From: SZAS-79 sp965279075
Lineage (GTDB): Bacteria; Pseudomonadota; Gammaproteobacteria; Burkholderiales; SG8-39
NCBI GenBank assembly: GCA_965279075.1
Contig: CBDIHI010000005.1
Location: 97,220-161,219, forward strand
Length of the DNA: 64,000 bases
Reading direction: 5' to 3'
The notes under the pieces are model-generated. The model worked only from the letters and a program-made list of their open reading frames with translations, did no database searches and was not told the origin of the DNA. The position numbers and the translations under genes were made by a program. Positions 45,094 to 53,590 of the stretch are shown here, in pieces; the stretch's first letter is position 1, and every line of letters begins with the position of its first letter.

Positions 45094-46242
45094 GTGGACT
45101 GGAACGCAATGAGCGATCCGGACTTCCGCACGGCAGTCCGCGGCTTCGTCGAGAAGAACTTCCCGGCGGAACTGCGCAACCACCCGCGCCGCATCCCGCG
45201 CTGGGAAACCACCCGCGACTGGTTCCTCACGCTGTCGGCCAAGGGCTGGATCGCGCCGAACTGGCCGGTCGCCCACGGCGGCATGGGCCTGTCGGCCTCG
45301 AAGCTGATCGTCTTCGTCGAGGAGCTGGAGCGCTGGGGCGTGCCGCGCCTCTACGACATGGGTCTCTTCATGCTCGGCCCGATCCTGATCCGCCACGGCA
45401 CCGACGAACAAAAGCGCGAGTACCTGCCGAAGATTCTGGCGGGCGAGCACCGCTGGTCGCAGGGCTACTCGGAGCCCGGCGCCGGGTCCGACCTCGCCAG
45501 CCTGCGCACCGCGGCCGTGCCGGACGGCGACCACTACGTCATCAACGGCCACAAGACCTGGACCACCTTCCTCGACGACGCGACGCACATGTTCCTGCTC
45601 GCGCGCACGCAGAAGTCCGATAAGAAGCAAGCCGGCATCACGCTGTTCCTCGTCGACCTCGCGACGCCCGGCGTGACGCGCCGGCTGATCACCACGATCG
45701 CCGGCCACGCGGAACTGGGCGAGGTCTTCTTCGACAACGTGCGCGTGCCCGCGGCCAACGTCGTCGGCCCGCTCCACGGCGGCTGGTCGGCGGCCAAGGA
45801 CCTGCTCGAGTTCGAGCGCATCAACAACGGCAGCCCCAAGCTCGGGCTGTACGTGCTGAACCAGCTGGACGACTACGCGAGGAAGAAAGGCCTGCTCGCC
45901 GACGCGGCGTTCGCGGACCGCTTCACGAAACTGCGCCTCGACCTGCACGACCAGTACTGCGCCTACCGCCATTTCTGCGGCCTGCTGAAGTCCGGGCGCA
46001 CGCCGGGGCCGGAAGTGTCGATGCTGAAGATCTGGTCGACCGAGACCTACCAGCGGCTGTGCGAGCTGTTCCTCGAGGTGAGCGCCGAGGAAGGAGTGGA
46101 AGCCGACCAGATGGACGCCGCGGGCAGCCTTGCGGCGCTGCGCCTGTATTACCGCTCGCGGCCGTCCACGATCTACAGCGGCAGCACCGAGGTGCAGAAG
46201 AACCTGCTGGCCAAGCGCGTGCTCGGCCTGCCCGCCGCATGA
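45094..46242 (+). CDS. acyl-CoA dehydrogenase 2
   Basis: Of 382 residues from GTG 45094. Full domain set: WIAPNWPVAHGGMGLS, the substrate-binding WSQGYSEPGAGSDLASL block, INGHKTWTT, and the C-terminal YYRSRPSTIYSGSTEVQKNLLAKRVLGLP. It oxidises an acyl-CoA to the enoyl-CoA with FAD; chain length and substrate are unknown. It is paired with dehydrogenase 1 and faces the MaoC gene tail to tail. Confidence 0.92.
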   Translation: MDWNAMSDPDFRTAVRGFVEKNFPAELRNHPRRIPRWETTRDWFLTLSAKGWIAPNWPVAHGGMGLSASKLIVFVEELERWGVPRLYDMGLFMLGPILIRHGTDEQKREYLPKILAGEHRWSQGYSEPGAGSDLASLRTAAVPDGDHYVINGHKTWTTFLDDATHMFLLARTQKSDKKQAGITLFLVDLATPGVTRRLITTIAGHAELGEVFFDNVRVPAANVVGPLHGGWSAAKDLLEFERINNGSPKLGLYVLNQLDDYARKKGLLADAAFADRFTKLRLDLHDQYCAYRHFCGLLKSGRTPGPEVSMLKIWSTETYQRLCELFLEVSAEEGVEADQMDAAGSLAALRLYYRSRPSTIYSGSTEVQKNLLAKRVLGLPAA

Positions 46243-46247
46243 AAGCC

Positions 46248-46694
46248 TCAGCCGGCGGGCGGGCGCTTCGAGATCAGCACCTTCTTCTCGACGGAGTACA
46301 CCAGCACGCCATCGTGGTTGGTGACGTGGTCCTTGAAATGGACGATGCCGCTGCGCGGGCTCTTCGACTCCTTGCCGACCACCTCGACCTCGGTGCCGAT
46401 GGTGTCGCCCGGCCGCACCGGCGCATGGAAGGTGGCCTTGTCGCTCGACAGGTGCGCCACGATCGTGGTGCGGAAGAACGACTCGGTCATCGCGGTGGAG
46501 AAGCTCATCGTGAGGGAACTGGGCACGATGCGGCCGCCGAAGCGGGTCTTCTTCGCGTAGTGCTCGTCGATGAACATCGGCGTGTGGTAACCGACCAGCG
46601 CGCAGAACAGGACGAGGTCCGCCTCGGTGATCGTGCGCGTATAGGTCGGATAGCGGCGCCCGACCTCGAACTCCTCGAAATACATGGATGACAT
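46248..46694 (-). CDS. MaoC-like hot-dog dehydratase
   Basis: Of 148 residues from ATG 46694 (GGGAGCAGGG upstream). Single hot-dog domain with the hydratase motif segments YPTYTRTITEADLVLFCALVG, FIDEHYAKKTRFGGRIVP and DHVTNHDGVLV. It would hydrate the enoyl-CoA made by the dehydrogenases. It is on the opposite strand between dehydrogenases 2 and 3, with its own promoter region shared with dehydrogenase 3. Confidence 0.86.
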   Translation of the reverse strand: MSSMYFEEFEVGRRYPTYTRTITEADLVLFCALVGYHTPMFIDEHYAKKTRFGGRIVPSSLTMSFSTAMTESFFRTTIVAHLSSDKATFHAPVRPGDTIGTEVEVVGKESKSPRSGIVHFKDHVTNHDGVLVYSVEKKVLISKRPPAG

Positions 46695-46803
46695 GACCCT
46701 GCTCCCCTCGCTTTTGCGTCGCGCCAGTTTATGCGAACCGCGGCGCGGTGCGCGCAAGACCCCCATTCGTTTCGCAACCCGCCGACAAGGCAGAAGGACG
46801 TAA

Positions 46804-47979
46804 ATGTCACAGTACGAACTGAGCGGGGACCAGAAGGCCCTGCGCGATGCCACCCGCAAATTCGCCCAGGGCTACCTCGTGCCCGAGGCGGCGAAGACCG
46901 AGAAGGAGGGCATCGACTTCCCCGCAAGCGCGCTGCAGGAGATGGCGAAGCACGGCCTGCTCGGGCTGGACGTGCCCACCGAATACGGCGGTCAGGGCCT
47001 CGATACATTGTCCTGCGCGGTGATCCTCGAGGAACTCGCCGCGGGCTGGTTCTCCTCGACCATCTTCGCGATGAACCTCGCCACCGGGCCGCTGCTGGCC
47101 GCCGGTTCGGAGGCGCAGAAGCGCAAGTACCTCGGCGGCATCTGCAACGGCACCGTCATCCCGTCGTTCGCGCTCACCGAACCGGCGGGCGGCTCGGACG
47201 CGGCGAACATCACCACGCGCGTGACCCGCGACGGCGACGGCTACGTGCTGCGCGGCCAGAAGATCTTCATCAGCAACGCGCACAGGGCCGACGTGATCAT
47301 CGTCTTCGCGCGCTCACAGGCGGATGCGCCGCGCGGCAAGGGCATCTCGATCGTGCTGGTCGAGAAGGGCACCAAGGGCCTGCAGATCGGCCAGCGCTTC
47401 GAGACCATCGGCCACACCTCCAACCCGATCTGGGAGGTGGTGTTCGACGACTGCCGCGTGCCGAAGGAGAACCTGATCGGCGGCGAGGGCGAAGGCTTTT
47501 CGTACATCCAGAAGGACTTCGCCAAGATCCGCGCGGTCTACGGCTCGCGCTGCGTGGGCGTGGCGCAGGCGGCGATGGACTATGCGCTGCAGTACGCCGT
47601 GGAGCGCAAACAGTTCGGCCAGACGGTGGCCTCGTTCCAGGGCATCCGCTTCAAGGTCGCCGAGATGATCACCCGGATCGAGGCGGCGCGGCAGCTCTCG
47701 TATCGCGCGGCCGCGATGGCCGACGAGGGCCACCCCGAAGCCCCGGTGGCCGCCTCGATGGCGAAGATCTTCGCCAGCCGCGTGGCGGTGGAAGCCACCG
47801 GCGAGGCGATGCAGATCATGGGCGGGCACGGCCTGCTGAAGATGCACCCGATCGAACGGATGTACCGCGAGGCCAAGCTCTTCGAGATCGGCGACGGCAC
47901 CAGCGAGGTGCTGAAGCTCCTCGTGTCGCGCCACGCCAACCGCCGCGCCACCGACAAGCAATCGGCGCGGGTGGACTAG
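46804..47979 (+). CDS. acyl-CoA dehydrogenase 3
   Basis: Of 391 residues. Signatures LGLDVPTEYGGQGLDTL, FALTEPAGGSDAANITT, RGQKIFISNAHRAD, VERKQFGQTVASFQGIRFKVAEM and MQIMGGHGLLKMHPIERMYRE, with the catalytic-type glutamate region before EIGDGTSEVLKLL. It is divergent from MaoC and 4 nt upstream of the AMP-forming ligase, so it likely oxidises the CoA thioester that the ligase makes. Confidence 0.93.
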   Translation: MSQYELSGDQKALRDATRKFAQGYLVPEAAKTEKEGIDFPASALQEMAKHGLLGLDVPTEYGGQGLDTLSCAVILEELAAGWFSSTIFAMNLATGPLLAAGSEAQKRKYLGGICNGTVIPSFALTEPAGGSDAANITTRVTRDGDGYVLRGQKIFISNAHRADVIIVFARSQADAPRGKGISIVLVEKGTKGLQIGQRFETIGHTSNPIWEVVFDDCRVPKENLIGGEGEGFSYIQKDFAKIRAVYGSRCVGVAQAAMDYALQYAVERKQFGQTVASFQGIRFKVAEMITRIEAARQLSYRAAAMADEGHPEAPVAASMAKIFASRVAVEATGEAMQIMGGHGLLKMHPIERMYREAKLFEIGDGTSEVLKLLVSRHANRRATDKQSARVD

Positions 47980-47983
47980 CCCG

Positions 47984-49438
47984 ATGAACCTCGCAGACCT
48001 CATCCGCCACCACGCCCGGCGCCGGCCGGCGCACCCGGCCATCGTCGCGCGCGACCGCACGTGGACCTACGCAGACCTGGACGCCGCGACGGACACGGCC
48101 GCGTTGCGGCTGCTCGCGCGCGGCGTGAAGCAGGGCGACATCGTCGGCATCGCGCTCGGGGACACCCCCGAGCACCTCGCCTTCCTCTGGGGCATCGCAC
48201 GCGCCGGCGCGGTCATCCTGCCCATGGACAAGCGCTGGACCGAGGGCGAGAAGCAGCGCGTCGCGCATCACTTCGGCGCGCGCCTCACGCTGATCGACGC
48301 GGGCGACCCGGAGATCGCGGGCGTCGAGTGCGAAGCCGTCGAGGCGCCTCTCGCGATCGATCCCGGCGCGCGCGCGAAGCTCCCGGACAACCCCACGGAC
48401 CCCGACCTCGGCTTCGTGCTGTCGCTGTCCTCAGGCACCACCGGCCGCCCCAAGGGGCCGCTGCTCACGCACCGCAATTTCTACCACCGCTTCCTGATCT
48501 ACTACATCACGCTGACCTTCACCGAGCACGACCGCTTCGCCTGCGCCTCGCCCCTGTACTTCAGCGGCAGCCGCGGGTTCTCGCTGTGCGCGCTGTACGC
48601 CGGATCCACGGTCGTGCTGCTGCCGCCGCCGGTCAGCGCCGCGAACCTGATCCGAGAGGTCAACGACTACCGCTGCACCACGGCCTTCATCGTTCCGACC
48701 ATCGTGCGCCGGCTGATCGACGCCAATCCCGCGGAAGGCCACTGCTACCCGAACCTGCGCGTGCTGATCTCCACCGGCGCGGCCCTGTTCCCCGAAGACC
48801 GCGAACTGGCGATGAAGAAGATCGCGGCGAACATCATCAACTTCTACGGCTCGGCCGAAGGCAGCGGCATCTCGGCGCTGACCTCGGCGCACCCGCCGGA
48901 AAAATCCCGCTCCGCGGGGGCCATCGTCTGGGGCACCGAGGTGCGGGTGGTCGACGCGGACTTCAACGACCTGCAGCGCGGCGAGATCGGCCGCATCTGC
49001 TACCGCAGCGGCGGCAGCGCGAGAGAGTTCTACCGCGACCCGGAGGCGAGCGCCACGGCGTTCCGCGACAGCTGGTACCTGCCCGGCGACCTCGGCTATG
49101 TCGACGCGGACGGCTTCGTCTACATCACCGGCCGCGAGAAGGACATGATCATCCGCGGCGGCGTGAACGTGTACCCCAACGAGATCGAGAGCGTGCTGCT
49201 CGGCCACGAGCAGGTCGCGGAGGCCGCGGTCGTGGGCGCGCCCTCCCCGCAGTTCGGCGAGGAGGTGATCGCGTACGTCACCACCCGCAGCAGGATCGAG
49301 CCGGAGGCGCTGCGCGCGCTGTGCGCGACCCAGCTCGCGCCCTACAAGGTGCCGAAATCGGTCGTGGTGCTCCCCGAGATGCCGCGGACCAACGTCGGCA
49401 AGATCGACAAGCAGCGCCTGCGCAACACCACGCCATGA
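47984..49438 (+). CDS. AMP-forming acyl-CoA synthetase (class I adenylate-forming)
   Basis: Of 484 residues. Adenylation motifs LSLSSGTTGRPKGPLL (about residue 147), FYGSAEG, GDLGYVDADGF and ITGREKDMIIRGG, with the catalytic lysine near the end in RTNVGKIDKQ. It activates a carboxylic acid through an acyl-adenylate to a CoA thioester. Its presence beside an ADP-forming synthetase means two different activating enzymes in one region. The stop overlaps the second IclR gene. Confidence 0.93.
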   Translation: MNLADLIRHHARRRPAHPAIVARDRTWTYADLDAATDTAALRLLARGVKQGDIVGIALGDTPEHLAFLWGIARAGAVILPMDKRWTEGEKQRVAHHFGARLTLIDAGDPEIAGVECEAVEAPLAIDPGARAKLPDNPTDPDLGFVLSLSSGTTGRPKGPLLTHRNFYHRFLIYYITLTFTEHDRFACASPLYFSGSRGFSLCALYAGSTVVLLPPPVSAANLIREVNDYRCTTAFIVPTIVRRLIDANPAEGHCYPNLRVLISTGAALFPEDRELAMKKIAANIINFYGSAEGSGISALTSAHPPEKSRSAGAIVWGTEVRVVDADFNDLQRGEIGRICYRSGGSAREFYRDPEASATAFRDSWYLPGDLGYVDADGFVYITGREKDMIIRGGVNVYPNEIESVLLGHEQVAEAAVVGAPSPQFGEEVIAYVTTRSRIEPEALRALCATQLAPYKVPKSVVVLPEMPRTNVGKIDKQRLRNTTP

Positions 49439-50199
49439 CGCTGCACAAGGCCATGCAGATCCTGCACGTGCTGATGGACGCCGAGACCGGCGGCCTTCAG
49501 GCCGGGCAGATCGTCCAGGCCACGGGCATGAACCGGGTCACGGTGCACCGGTTCCTGAGGTCGCTCGACAAGGAGGGGCTGGTGGAACGCGACGCGAACC
49601 GCTGCTACCACCTCGGCCCGCAGGCCTGGCTGCTCGGCATGGCGGCCAACCGGCGCTTCGACCTGAACGCGCTGGCCGGCCAGTCGCTCGACCGGATCGA
49701 GGCGGAGACCCACGACACGATCTACCTGCTGCGCCGCGTGGGCGACGACGCCATGTGCGTGGCGCGGCGCGACGGCAGCTACCCGATCAAGTCGCTGGTC
49801 ATGGACGTGGGCAAGTCCTATCCGCTCGGCCTCGGCGGCGGCGCCCTCGCGATCCTAGCCTCGCTCGATGAGACGGAGGCGAAGGAGATCCTCGAACGCA
49901 TCCGCACCCGGATCGGCGCCTACCCGAAGGCCAACCTGACGCTGATCCGCAGGCTCCTCGAGGAGACCCGCGCCCAGGGCTACGCGTTCTGGCCTGCGCT
50001 GATCTCCGAGGCGCTTGTCGTCGCGGTCCCCATCCTCGGGCGCGACGGGCAGCCGGTCGGCGCGCTGTCCTGCGCGGCGATCAAGGAAAGGCTGGTCCCC
50101 AGGCGCCGCACGCGCGTGGTCGAACTTCTCAAGGCCGAGGCGGCCCGCATCCAGTTGCGCATGGCCGGCACCAAAACCCGAACGGAGAAACGCAGATGA
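49435..50199 (+). CDS. IclR-family transcriptional regulator 2
   Basis: Of 254 residues from ATG 49435, overlapping the ligase stop (ATGA). N-terminal HTH (LQAGQIVQATGMNRVTVHRFLRSLDKEGLV) and the IclR effector domain with YPLGLGGGALAILASL and VPILGRDGQPVGALSCAAI. It shows a different effector pocket sequence from the first IclR regulator. It also overlaps the amidohydrolase downstream, so it is co-expressed with its probable targets. Confidence 0.92.
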   Translation: MTLHKAMQILHVLMDAETGGLQAGQIVQATGMNRVTVHRFLRSLDKEGLVERDANRCYHLGPQAWLLGMAANRRFDLNALAGQSLDRIEAETHDTIYLLRRVGDDAMCVARRDGSYPIKSLVMDVGKSYPLGLGGGALAILASLDETEAKEILERIRTRIGAYPKANLTLIRRLLEETRAQGYAFWPALISEALVVAVPILGRDGQPVGALSCAAIKERLVPRRRTRVVELLKAEAARIQLRMAGTKTRTEKRR

Positions 50200-51314
50200 T
50201 CATCGACGCCCACGCCCACGCCTTTCCTTCGCTGCACGACCATGCGGGCTACGACTCGCCCGAGGAGCACATGCGCGCCGCGCAGGTGCACGTGGTCGCG
50301 CCCTCGCAGCCCGTGATCGAGACGGCGACCGGCCGGGTGGTGACCGAGCAGACGCTCAGCGACGGCAAGGGCATGGGCTGGTCGAACATGGTCGACGTGA
50401 ATTTCCGTTACGGCGAGTACGGCCGGATGGAATGGACGCGCGACGGCAAGGACTACCACCTGCAGATGTTCGCGCCGAACTTCCCCGAGAGCCTCGCGCC
50501 GGAGAAGATGATCGCGTTGATGGACTATGCCGGCGTCGGGAAGGCCATGCTGCACAACGCGCACATGTACGGCATGCTCAACGACTACTACGGCGAGGTC
50601 ATCCGCAAGTACCCGCATCGCTTCGCCGCCTCCGCGCAGATCCACGAGGCCGACTGCGACAAGCCGGAGCAGATCGGCGAGCTCACGCGTGCCGTCGAGG
50701 TGCTCGGCCTCACCGCGCTGCATTTCCAGATCGAGGGGTTCTTCCGCTACGACTTCCGCGACAAGTTCGACGACGCCAGGTTCGACCCGTTCTGGGAGGA
50801 GGTGCGGCGCCTCGGCATCCCGGTGCTGTGGAACATCCGGCCGCTGGGCGCGCCACGCGAGCGCAACTACGTCGAGCAGGTGGCGCGGCTGGGCAAGTGG
50901 GCGCGGCGCTGGAAGGACATCCCCAGCGTGTTCACCCACGGCGTGCACGTCGGGCTGCTGATGGACAAGGGCGGCCGCGTCGTGATCCCGGAAGAGTTCT
51001 GGGAGACCCTCGAGGCCCCGAACCTCAGGCTGGAGCTGCTGTTCCCGGTCATGCAGGGCAACCGCTGGGACTATCCCTTCCCGGAGGCGCAGGCGCTGAT
51101 CCGCGACTTCCACAAGCGCCTGGGCGCCTCGAAGCTCCTGTGGGGCTCCGACTACCCGACCTCGGAACGCGCGGCGACCTACACCCAGTCGCTCGACTAC
51201 ATCCGCAGGCACTGTACCTTCCTGTCGCCGCTCGACATGGACCGGATCCTGTGCGGGACGGCGGCGGAGCTCTACAGGTTTCCCGGGCCGGAGGCCATCC
51301 GGAAACAGGCGTAG
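50196..51314 (+). CDS. amidohydrolase family 2 (ACMSD-like) enzyme
   Basis: Of 372 residues, ATG overlapping the IclR stop. Metal ligands are the N-terminal HxH in IIDAHAHAF, a histidine in ALHFQIEG and in VFTHGVHVG, and the late Asp in WGSDYPTSE. The family contains ACMSD, gamma-resorcylate decarboxylases and related lyases or hydrolases, so the reaction could be hydrolysis or decarboxylation. It ends the catabolic region and is followed by an IS30-type element. Confidence 0.87.
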   Translation: MIIDAHAHAFPSLHDHAGYDSPEEHMRAAQVHVVAPSQPVIETATGRVVTEQTLSDGKGMGWSNMVDVNFRYGEYGRMEWTRDGKDYHLQMFAPNFPESLAPEKMIALMDYAGVGKAMLHNAHMYGMLNDYYGEVIRKYPHRFAASAQIHEADCDKPEQIGELTRAVEVLGLTALHFQIEGFFRYDFRDKFDDARFDPFWEEVRRLGIPVLWNIRPLGAPRERNYVEQVARLGKWARRWKDIPSVFTHGVHVGLLMDKGGRVVIPEEFWETLEAPNLRLELLFPVMQGNRWDYPFPEAQALIRDFHKRLGASKLLWGSDYPTSERAATYTQSLDYIRRHCTFLSPLDMDRILCGTAAELYRFPGPEAIRKQA

Positions 51315-51334
51315 ATGTACCGGTGCCAGTACAA

Positions 51335-51364
51335 AATTTGCAAATTCAAGTTCGAAGTGCGACA
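51335..51364 (+). repeat. left terminal inverted repeat of the IS30 element
   Basis: 30 bases starting AATTTGCAAATTCAAG and ending GTGCGACA. Its reverse complement pairs with the right repeat except for three mismatches. Confidence 0.85.
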
Positions 51365-51440
51365 TCCTGATTGAGCAGAGAGAGGTGAGGATGTGCACGG
51401 GTGTACCTTTCTCGATGACGAGTCTAGGAAGGAGCACTCA

Positions 51441-52415
51441 ATGCGTTATGCACACCTCACCCCAACGGAACGCTACCAGATTGCGCTGGGGTTACAAGCG
51501 AAGCTGAGTGCCCGGCAGATCGGTCGCAAGCTGGGCCGGCATCACGCGACGATCAGCCGGGAGATTGATAGGGGTTCTCATGGCAAGCGTGGATACCTGG
51601 CCGAAGAAGCACAGTTTGCTGCCGAGCGGCGAGCTCGCCGCTCGGCAGCAAACCATCCGACGAAGTCCGGGGCGCTACTGCGCTGTGTGCGCGGACTGAT
51701 CCGTCTGGACTGGTCCCCGGAGCAGGTGCAGGGATACCTGAGACGTTTCGATCAGCCCCCGATCAGCATCCCGACGCTGTACGCGCACGTACGCCGGGAC
51801 CGGGCGCTCGGTGGGCAGCTCCACGAGCACCTGCGCTACGGCCGGCGTACGCGCCCGTGGGGCAAGCGCAACACGGGCAGCATCCCCGCGGACCGGCCGA
51901 GCATCCGCAGCCGTCCCGATCACGTTAAGCAGCGCCTGATTTGCGGGGATTGGGAAGGCGACACCTTCATGGGTCGCCAAGGCAGTCCTCACCGCAAGCT
52001 GTGCCTGGTAGAACGGCGCAGCCGCTATATGTGCCTGCTCACACCGTTCGGTGGCCTGAGCCTGTCGCAGAAGGTTGCGCGCACGACCATCGCCGCGTTA
52101 CGCGATCTGCCCAAACGCTCGATCACCTTCGACAACGGGTCGGAATTCTCGCTCTACAAGACGATCGAAGACGGCCTCAAATGCAAAGCCTACTTCGCCG
52201 ATCCCGGCCGTCCGGGGCAGAGAGGAACCTGCGAGAACACCATCGGACTGGTGCGCCAGTACATCCCGAAAGGCACCAGCGGAATCCATCTGACCAGGGC
52301 ACAGGTTAAGGGCATCCAGGACAAGCTCAACAACCGACCCCGAAAGTGCCTGGGATTCAAAACCCCGGCTGAGGTACTCTTGCAAGCAAATCCACCTGTC
52401 GCGCTTCGAACTTGA
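51441..52415 (+). CDS. IS30-family transposase
   Basis: Of 324 residues from ATG 51441, with AGGAAGGAG upstream. Two N-terminal HTH segments (LTPTERYQIALGLQAK; ARQIGRKLGRHHATISREI) are followed by a DDE integrase core. The acidic residues lie in DWEGDTFMG, FDNGSEF and the E of CENTIGLVRQY. The C-terminus ends inside the right inverted repeat. No stop or frameshift is seen, so it may be active. Its base composition is less GC-rich than neighbouring genes, as expected for an acquired element. Confidence 0.94.
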   Translation: MRYAHLTPTERYQIALGLQAKLSARQIGRKLGRHHATISREIDRGSHGKRGYLAEEAQFAAERRARRSAANHPTKSGALLRCVRGLIRLDWSPEQVQGYLRRFDQPPISIPTLYAHVRRDRALGGQLHEHLRYGRRTRPWGKRNTGSIPADRPSIRSRPDHVKQRLICGDWEGDTFMGRQGSPHRKLCLVERRSRYMCLLTPFGGLSLSQKVARTTIAALRDLPKRSITFDNGSEFSLYKTIEDGLKCKAYFADPGRPGQRGTCENTIGLVRQYIPKGTSGIHLTRAQVKGIQDKLNNRPRKCLGFKTPAEVLLQANPPVALRT

Positions 52416-52426
52416 ATGCGCAAATT
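52397..52426 (+). repeat. right terminal inverted repeat of the IS30 element
   Basis: 30 bases starting TGTCGCGCTTCGAACTTG and ending GCGCAAATT. It overlaps the last codons of the transposase gene. Confidence 0.85.
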
Positions 52427-52490
52427 GACAGGAGACCGGCTCCTGGCGGGGGGTTTAAGGAATAATTGGCCGAATTCTCCCCGCGCATCC

Positions 52491-53237
52491 TCACGGCGCC
52501 AGCGTCCGCCCGGGACCGATGCGCCCGATCAGCGGCAGCTTCAGCGCGGGGTCGAAGGGGTTCAGCCCGAAGGTCAGGCCGAGCACGTTGAGCTCCAGCC
52601 CCTCCACGCCGCTTGCGGTCAGCGCGAGCAATCCCGCCACGCTCGCCTGAGCGCCCCCGCCGCTGGGCGCGGCGTCGAACAGCTTCTGGTTGTAGTCCTT
52701 GCCGATCGCGGTGGGCGGCAGGTCGACGCGCAACTCCGGCACGGCGCGCGTCACCCAGGCCGTGAAGGTGTTGGAATTCGGGCCCGGCCAGATCGTGTAC
52801 TCGCCCGCCCATGGATAGCTGCGCGCCGCCGCATCGATGCGCGGGATCAACGCCTCGGCCGATGCGCCGCGCTTGTCGGCGAGCAACTCGGGCTCCGCGC
52901 CGAACCAGCGCGCGTCGGGCGCCCTTTCGCGGATGACGACTGCGGTGTTGCCGTAGCGCAGCCTCCAGCCGATGACTTCGTAGACCGTATAGGCCCATGC
53001 GTCGGCGGGCTTCACCGCCACCCAGGTATGCACCCCGAACAGGCCCCGCCAGCCGATCACGCGGGCGGAGTAGACCTGAACCACGGCGTCCTTGTGCGTC
53101 GCCGGGTCCGGCGCGATGCCCACCGGCTCGTTGCTCGCGGTGCGCCAGTCGCCGCGCAGGCTCGCGCAGCCGGCCGCCAGCGCGACCCCTGCAAGGAGCA
53201 GGGACAAAGCACGTCGTACGGCCAGCGAGCGACTCAT
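52491..53237 (-). CDS. DUF3750 family lipoprotein
   Basis: Of 248 residues. The N-terminus has a signal peptide and lipobox (LLLAGVALAAGCASL), so it is probably a lipoprotein. The body matches DUF3750, with VQVYSARVIGWRGLFGVHTW, YTVYEVIGWRLRYG and WAGEYTIWPGPNSNTFTAW. Function is unknown. It lies 17 nt downstream of the PII-like gene on the same strand and could be part of the efflux transcript. Confidence 0.86.
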   Translation of the reverse strand: MSRSLAVRRALSLLLAGVALAAGCASLRGDWRTASNEPVGIAPDPATHKDAVVQVYSARVIGWRGLFGVHTWVAVKPADAWAYTVYEVIGWRLRYGNTAVVIRERAPDARWFGAEPELLADKRGASAEALIPRIDAAARSYPWAGEYTIWPGPNSNTFTAWVTRAVPELRVDLPPTAIGKDYNQKLFDAAPSGGGAQASVAGLLALTASGVEGLELNVLGLTFGLNPFDPALKLPLIGRIGPGRTLAP

Positions 53238-53254
53238 GCGCCCACTCTACCGCA

Positions 53255-53590
53255 TCACCCGCCGGGCTTCGCGTCGCGTATCCGCATTACGCTTTCCACG
53301 TTCACGATCCAGACCAGCCCGTCGCCCTTCTGCCCGGTGGCGGCGAACGCGCGGATCGTTTCCGCGATCGCGCCGGCCGCATCGTCCTCGGCAACGAGAT
53401 GGATGAGGACCTTGCCGCTGTAGTCGGTCAGCTCGTCCCTGATGTTCCGGGGCGCGTCCGACGGCCCGCCGGGACGGCTCATGCCCTCGACCTTCGACAC
53501 GGTCATGCCGTTGAATCCCGGCAGCGCGAGCAGCGCGGTGCGAAGCCGGCCCAGCCTGGGCGGCTGGATCACAGCCTTGATCTCCTTCAT
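53255..53590 (-). CDS. PII-like signalling protein in a metal-efflux operon
   Basis: Of 111 residues from ATG 53590, with GGAGGGAGG upstream. The beta-alpha-beta fold of GlnB/GlnK is clear: MKEIKAVIQPPRLGRLRTAL at the start, and the C-terminal signature GDGLVWIVNVESVMRIRDA. The T-loop is divergent and no uridylylation tyrosine is evident, unlike nitrogen-sensing PII proteins. It overlaps the czcA-like gene by 4 nt. The context suggests metal or nucleotide sensing tied to efflux rather than nitrogen control, which is inference. Confidence 0.85.
   Translation of the reverse strand: MKEIKAVIQPPRLGRLRTALLALPGFNGMTVSKVEGMSRPGGPSDAPRNIRDELTDYSGKVLIHLVAEDDAAGAIAETIRAFAATGQKGDGLVWIVNVESVMRIRDAKPGG

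Larger units (their letters stand above)
51334..52427 (+). mobile_element. IS30-family insertion sequence, complete
   Basis: A 1,094-bp element carrying one transposase gene. The near-terminal inverted repeats (51335-51364 and 52397-52426) match at 27 of 30 positions. With one further base at each end, ACA occurs at both flanks (51331-51333 and 52428-52430), a plausible 3-bp target duplication. The insertion lies in the gap between two intact genes, beside a CAGGAG-ACCGG-CTCCTG hairpin (52429-52445). Confidence 0.85.

Noticed and set aside
51315..51440. CRISPR or repeat array near the insertion sequence
   Set aside because: The only repeated bases are the terminal inverted repeats of the IS30 element; no regular spacers occur.
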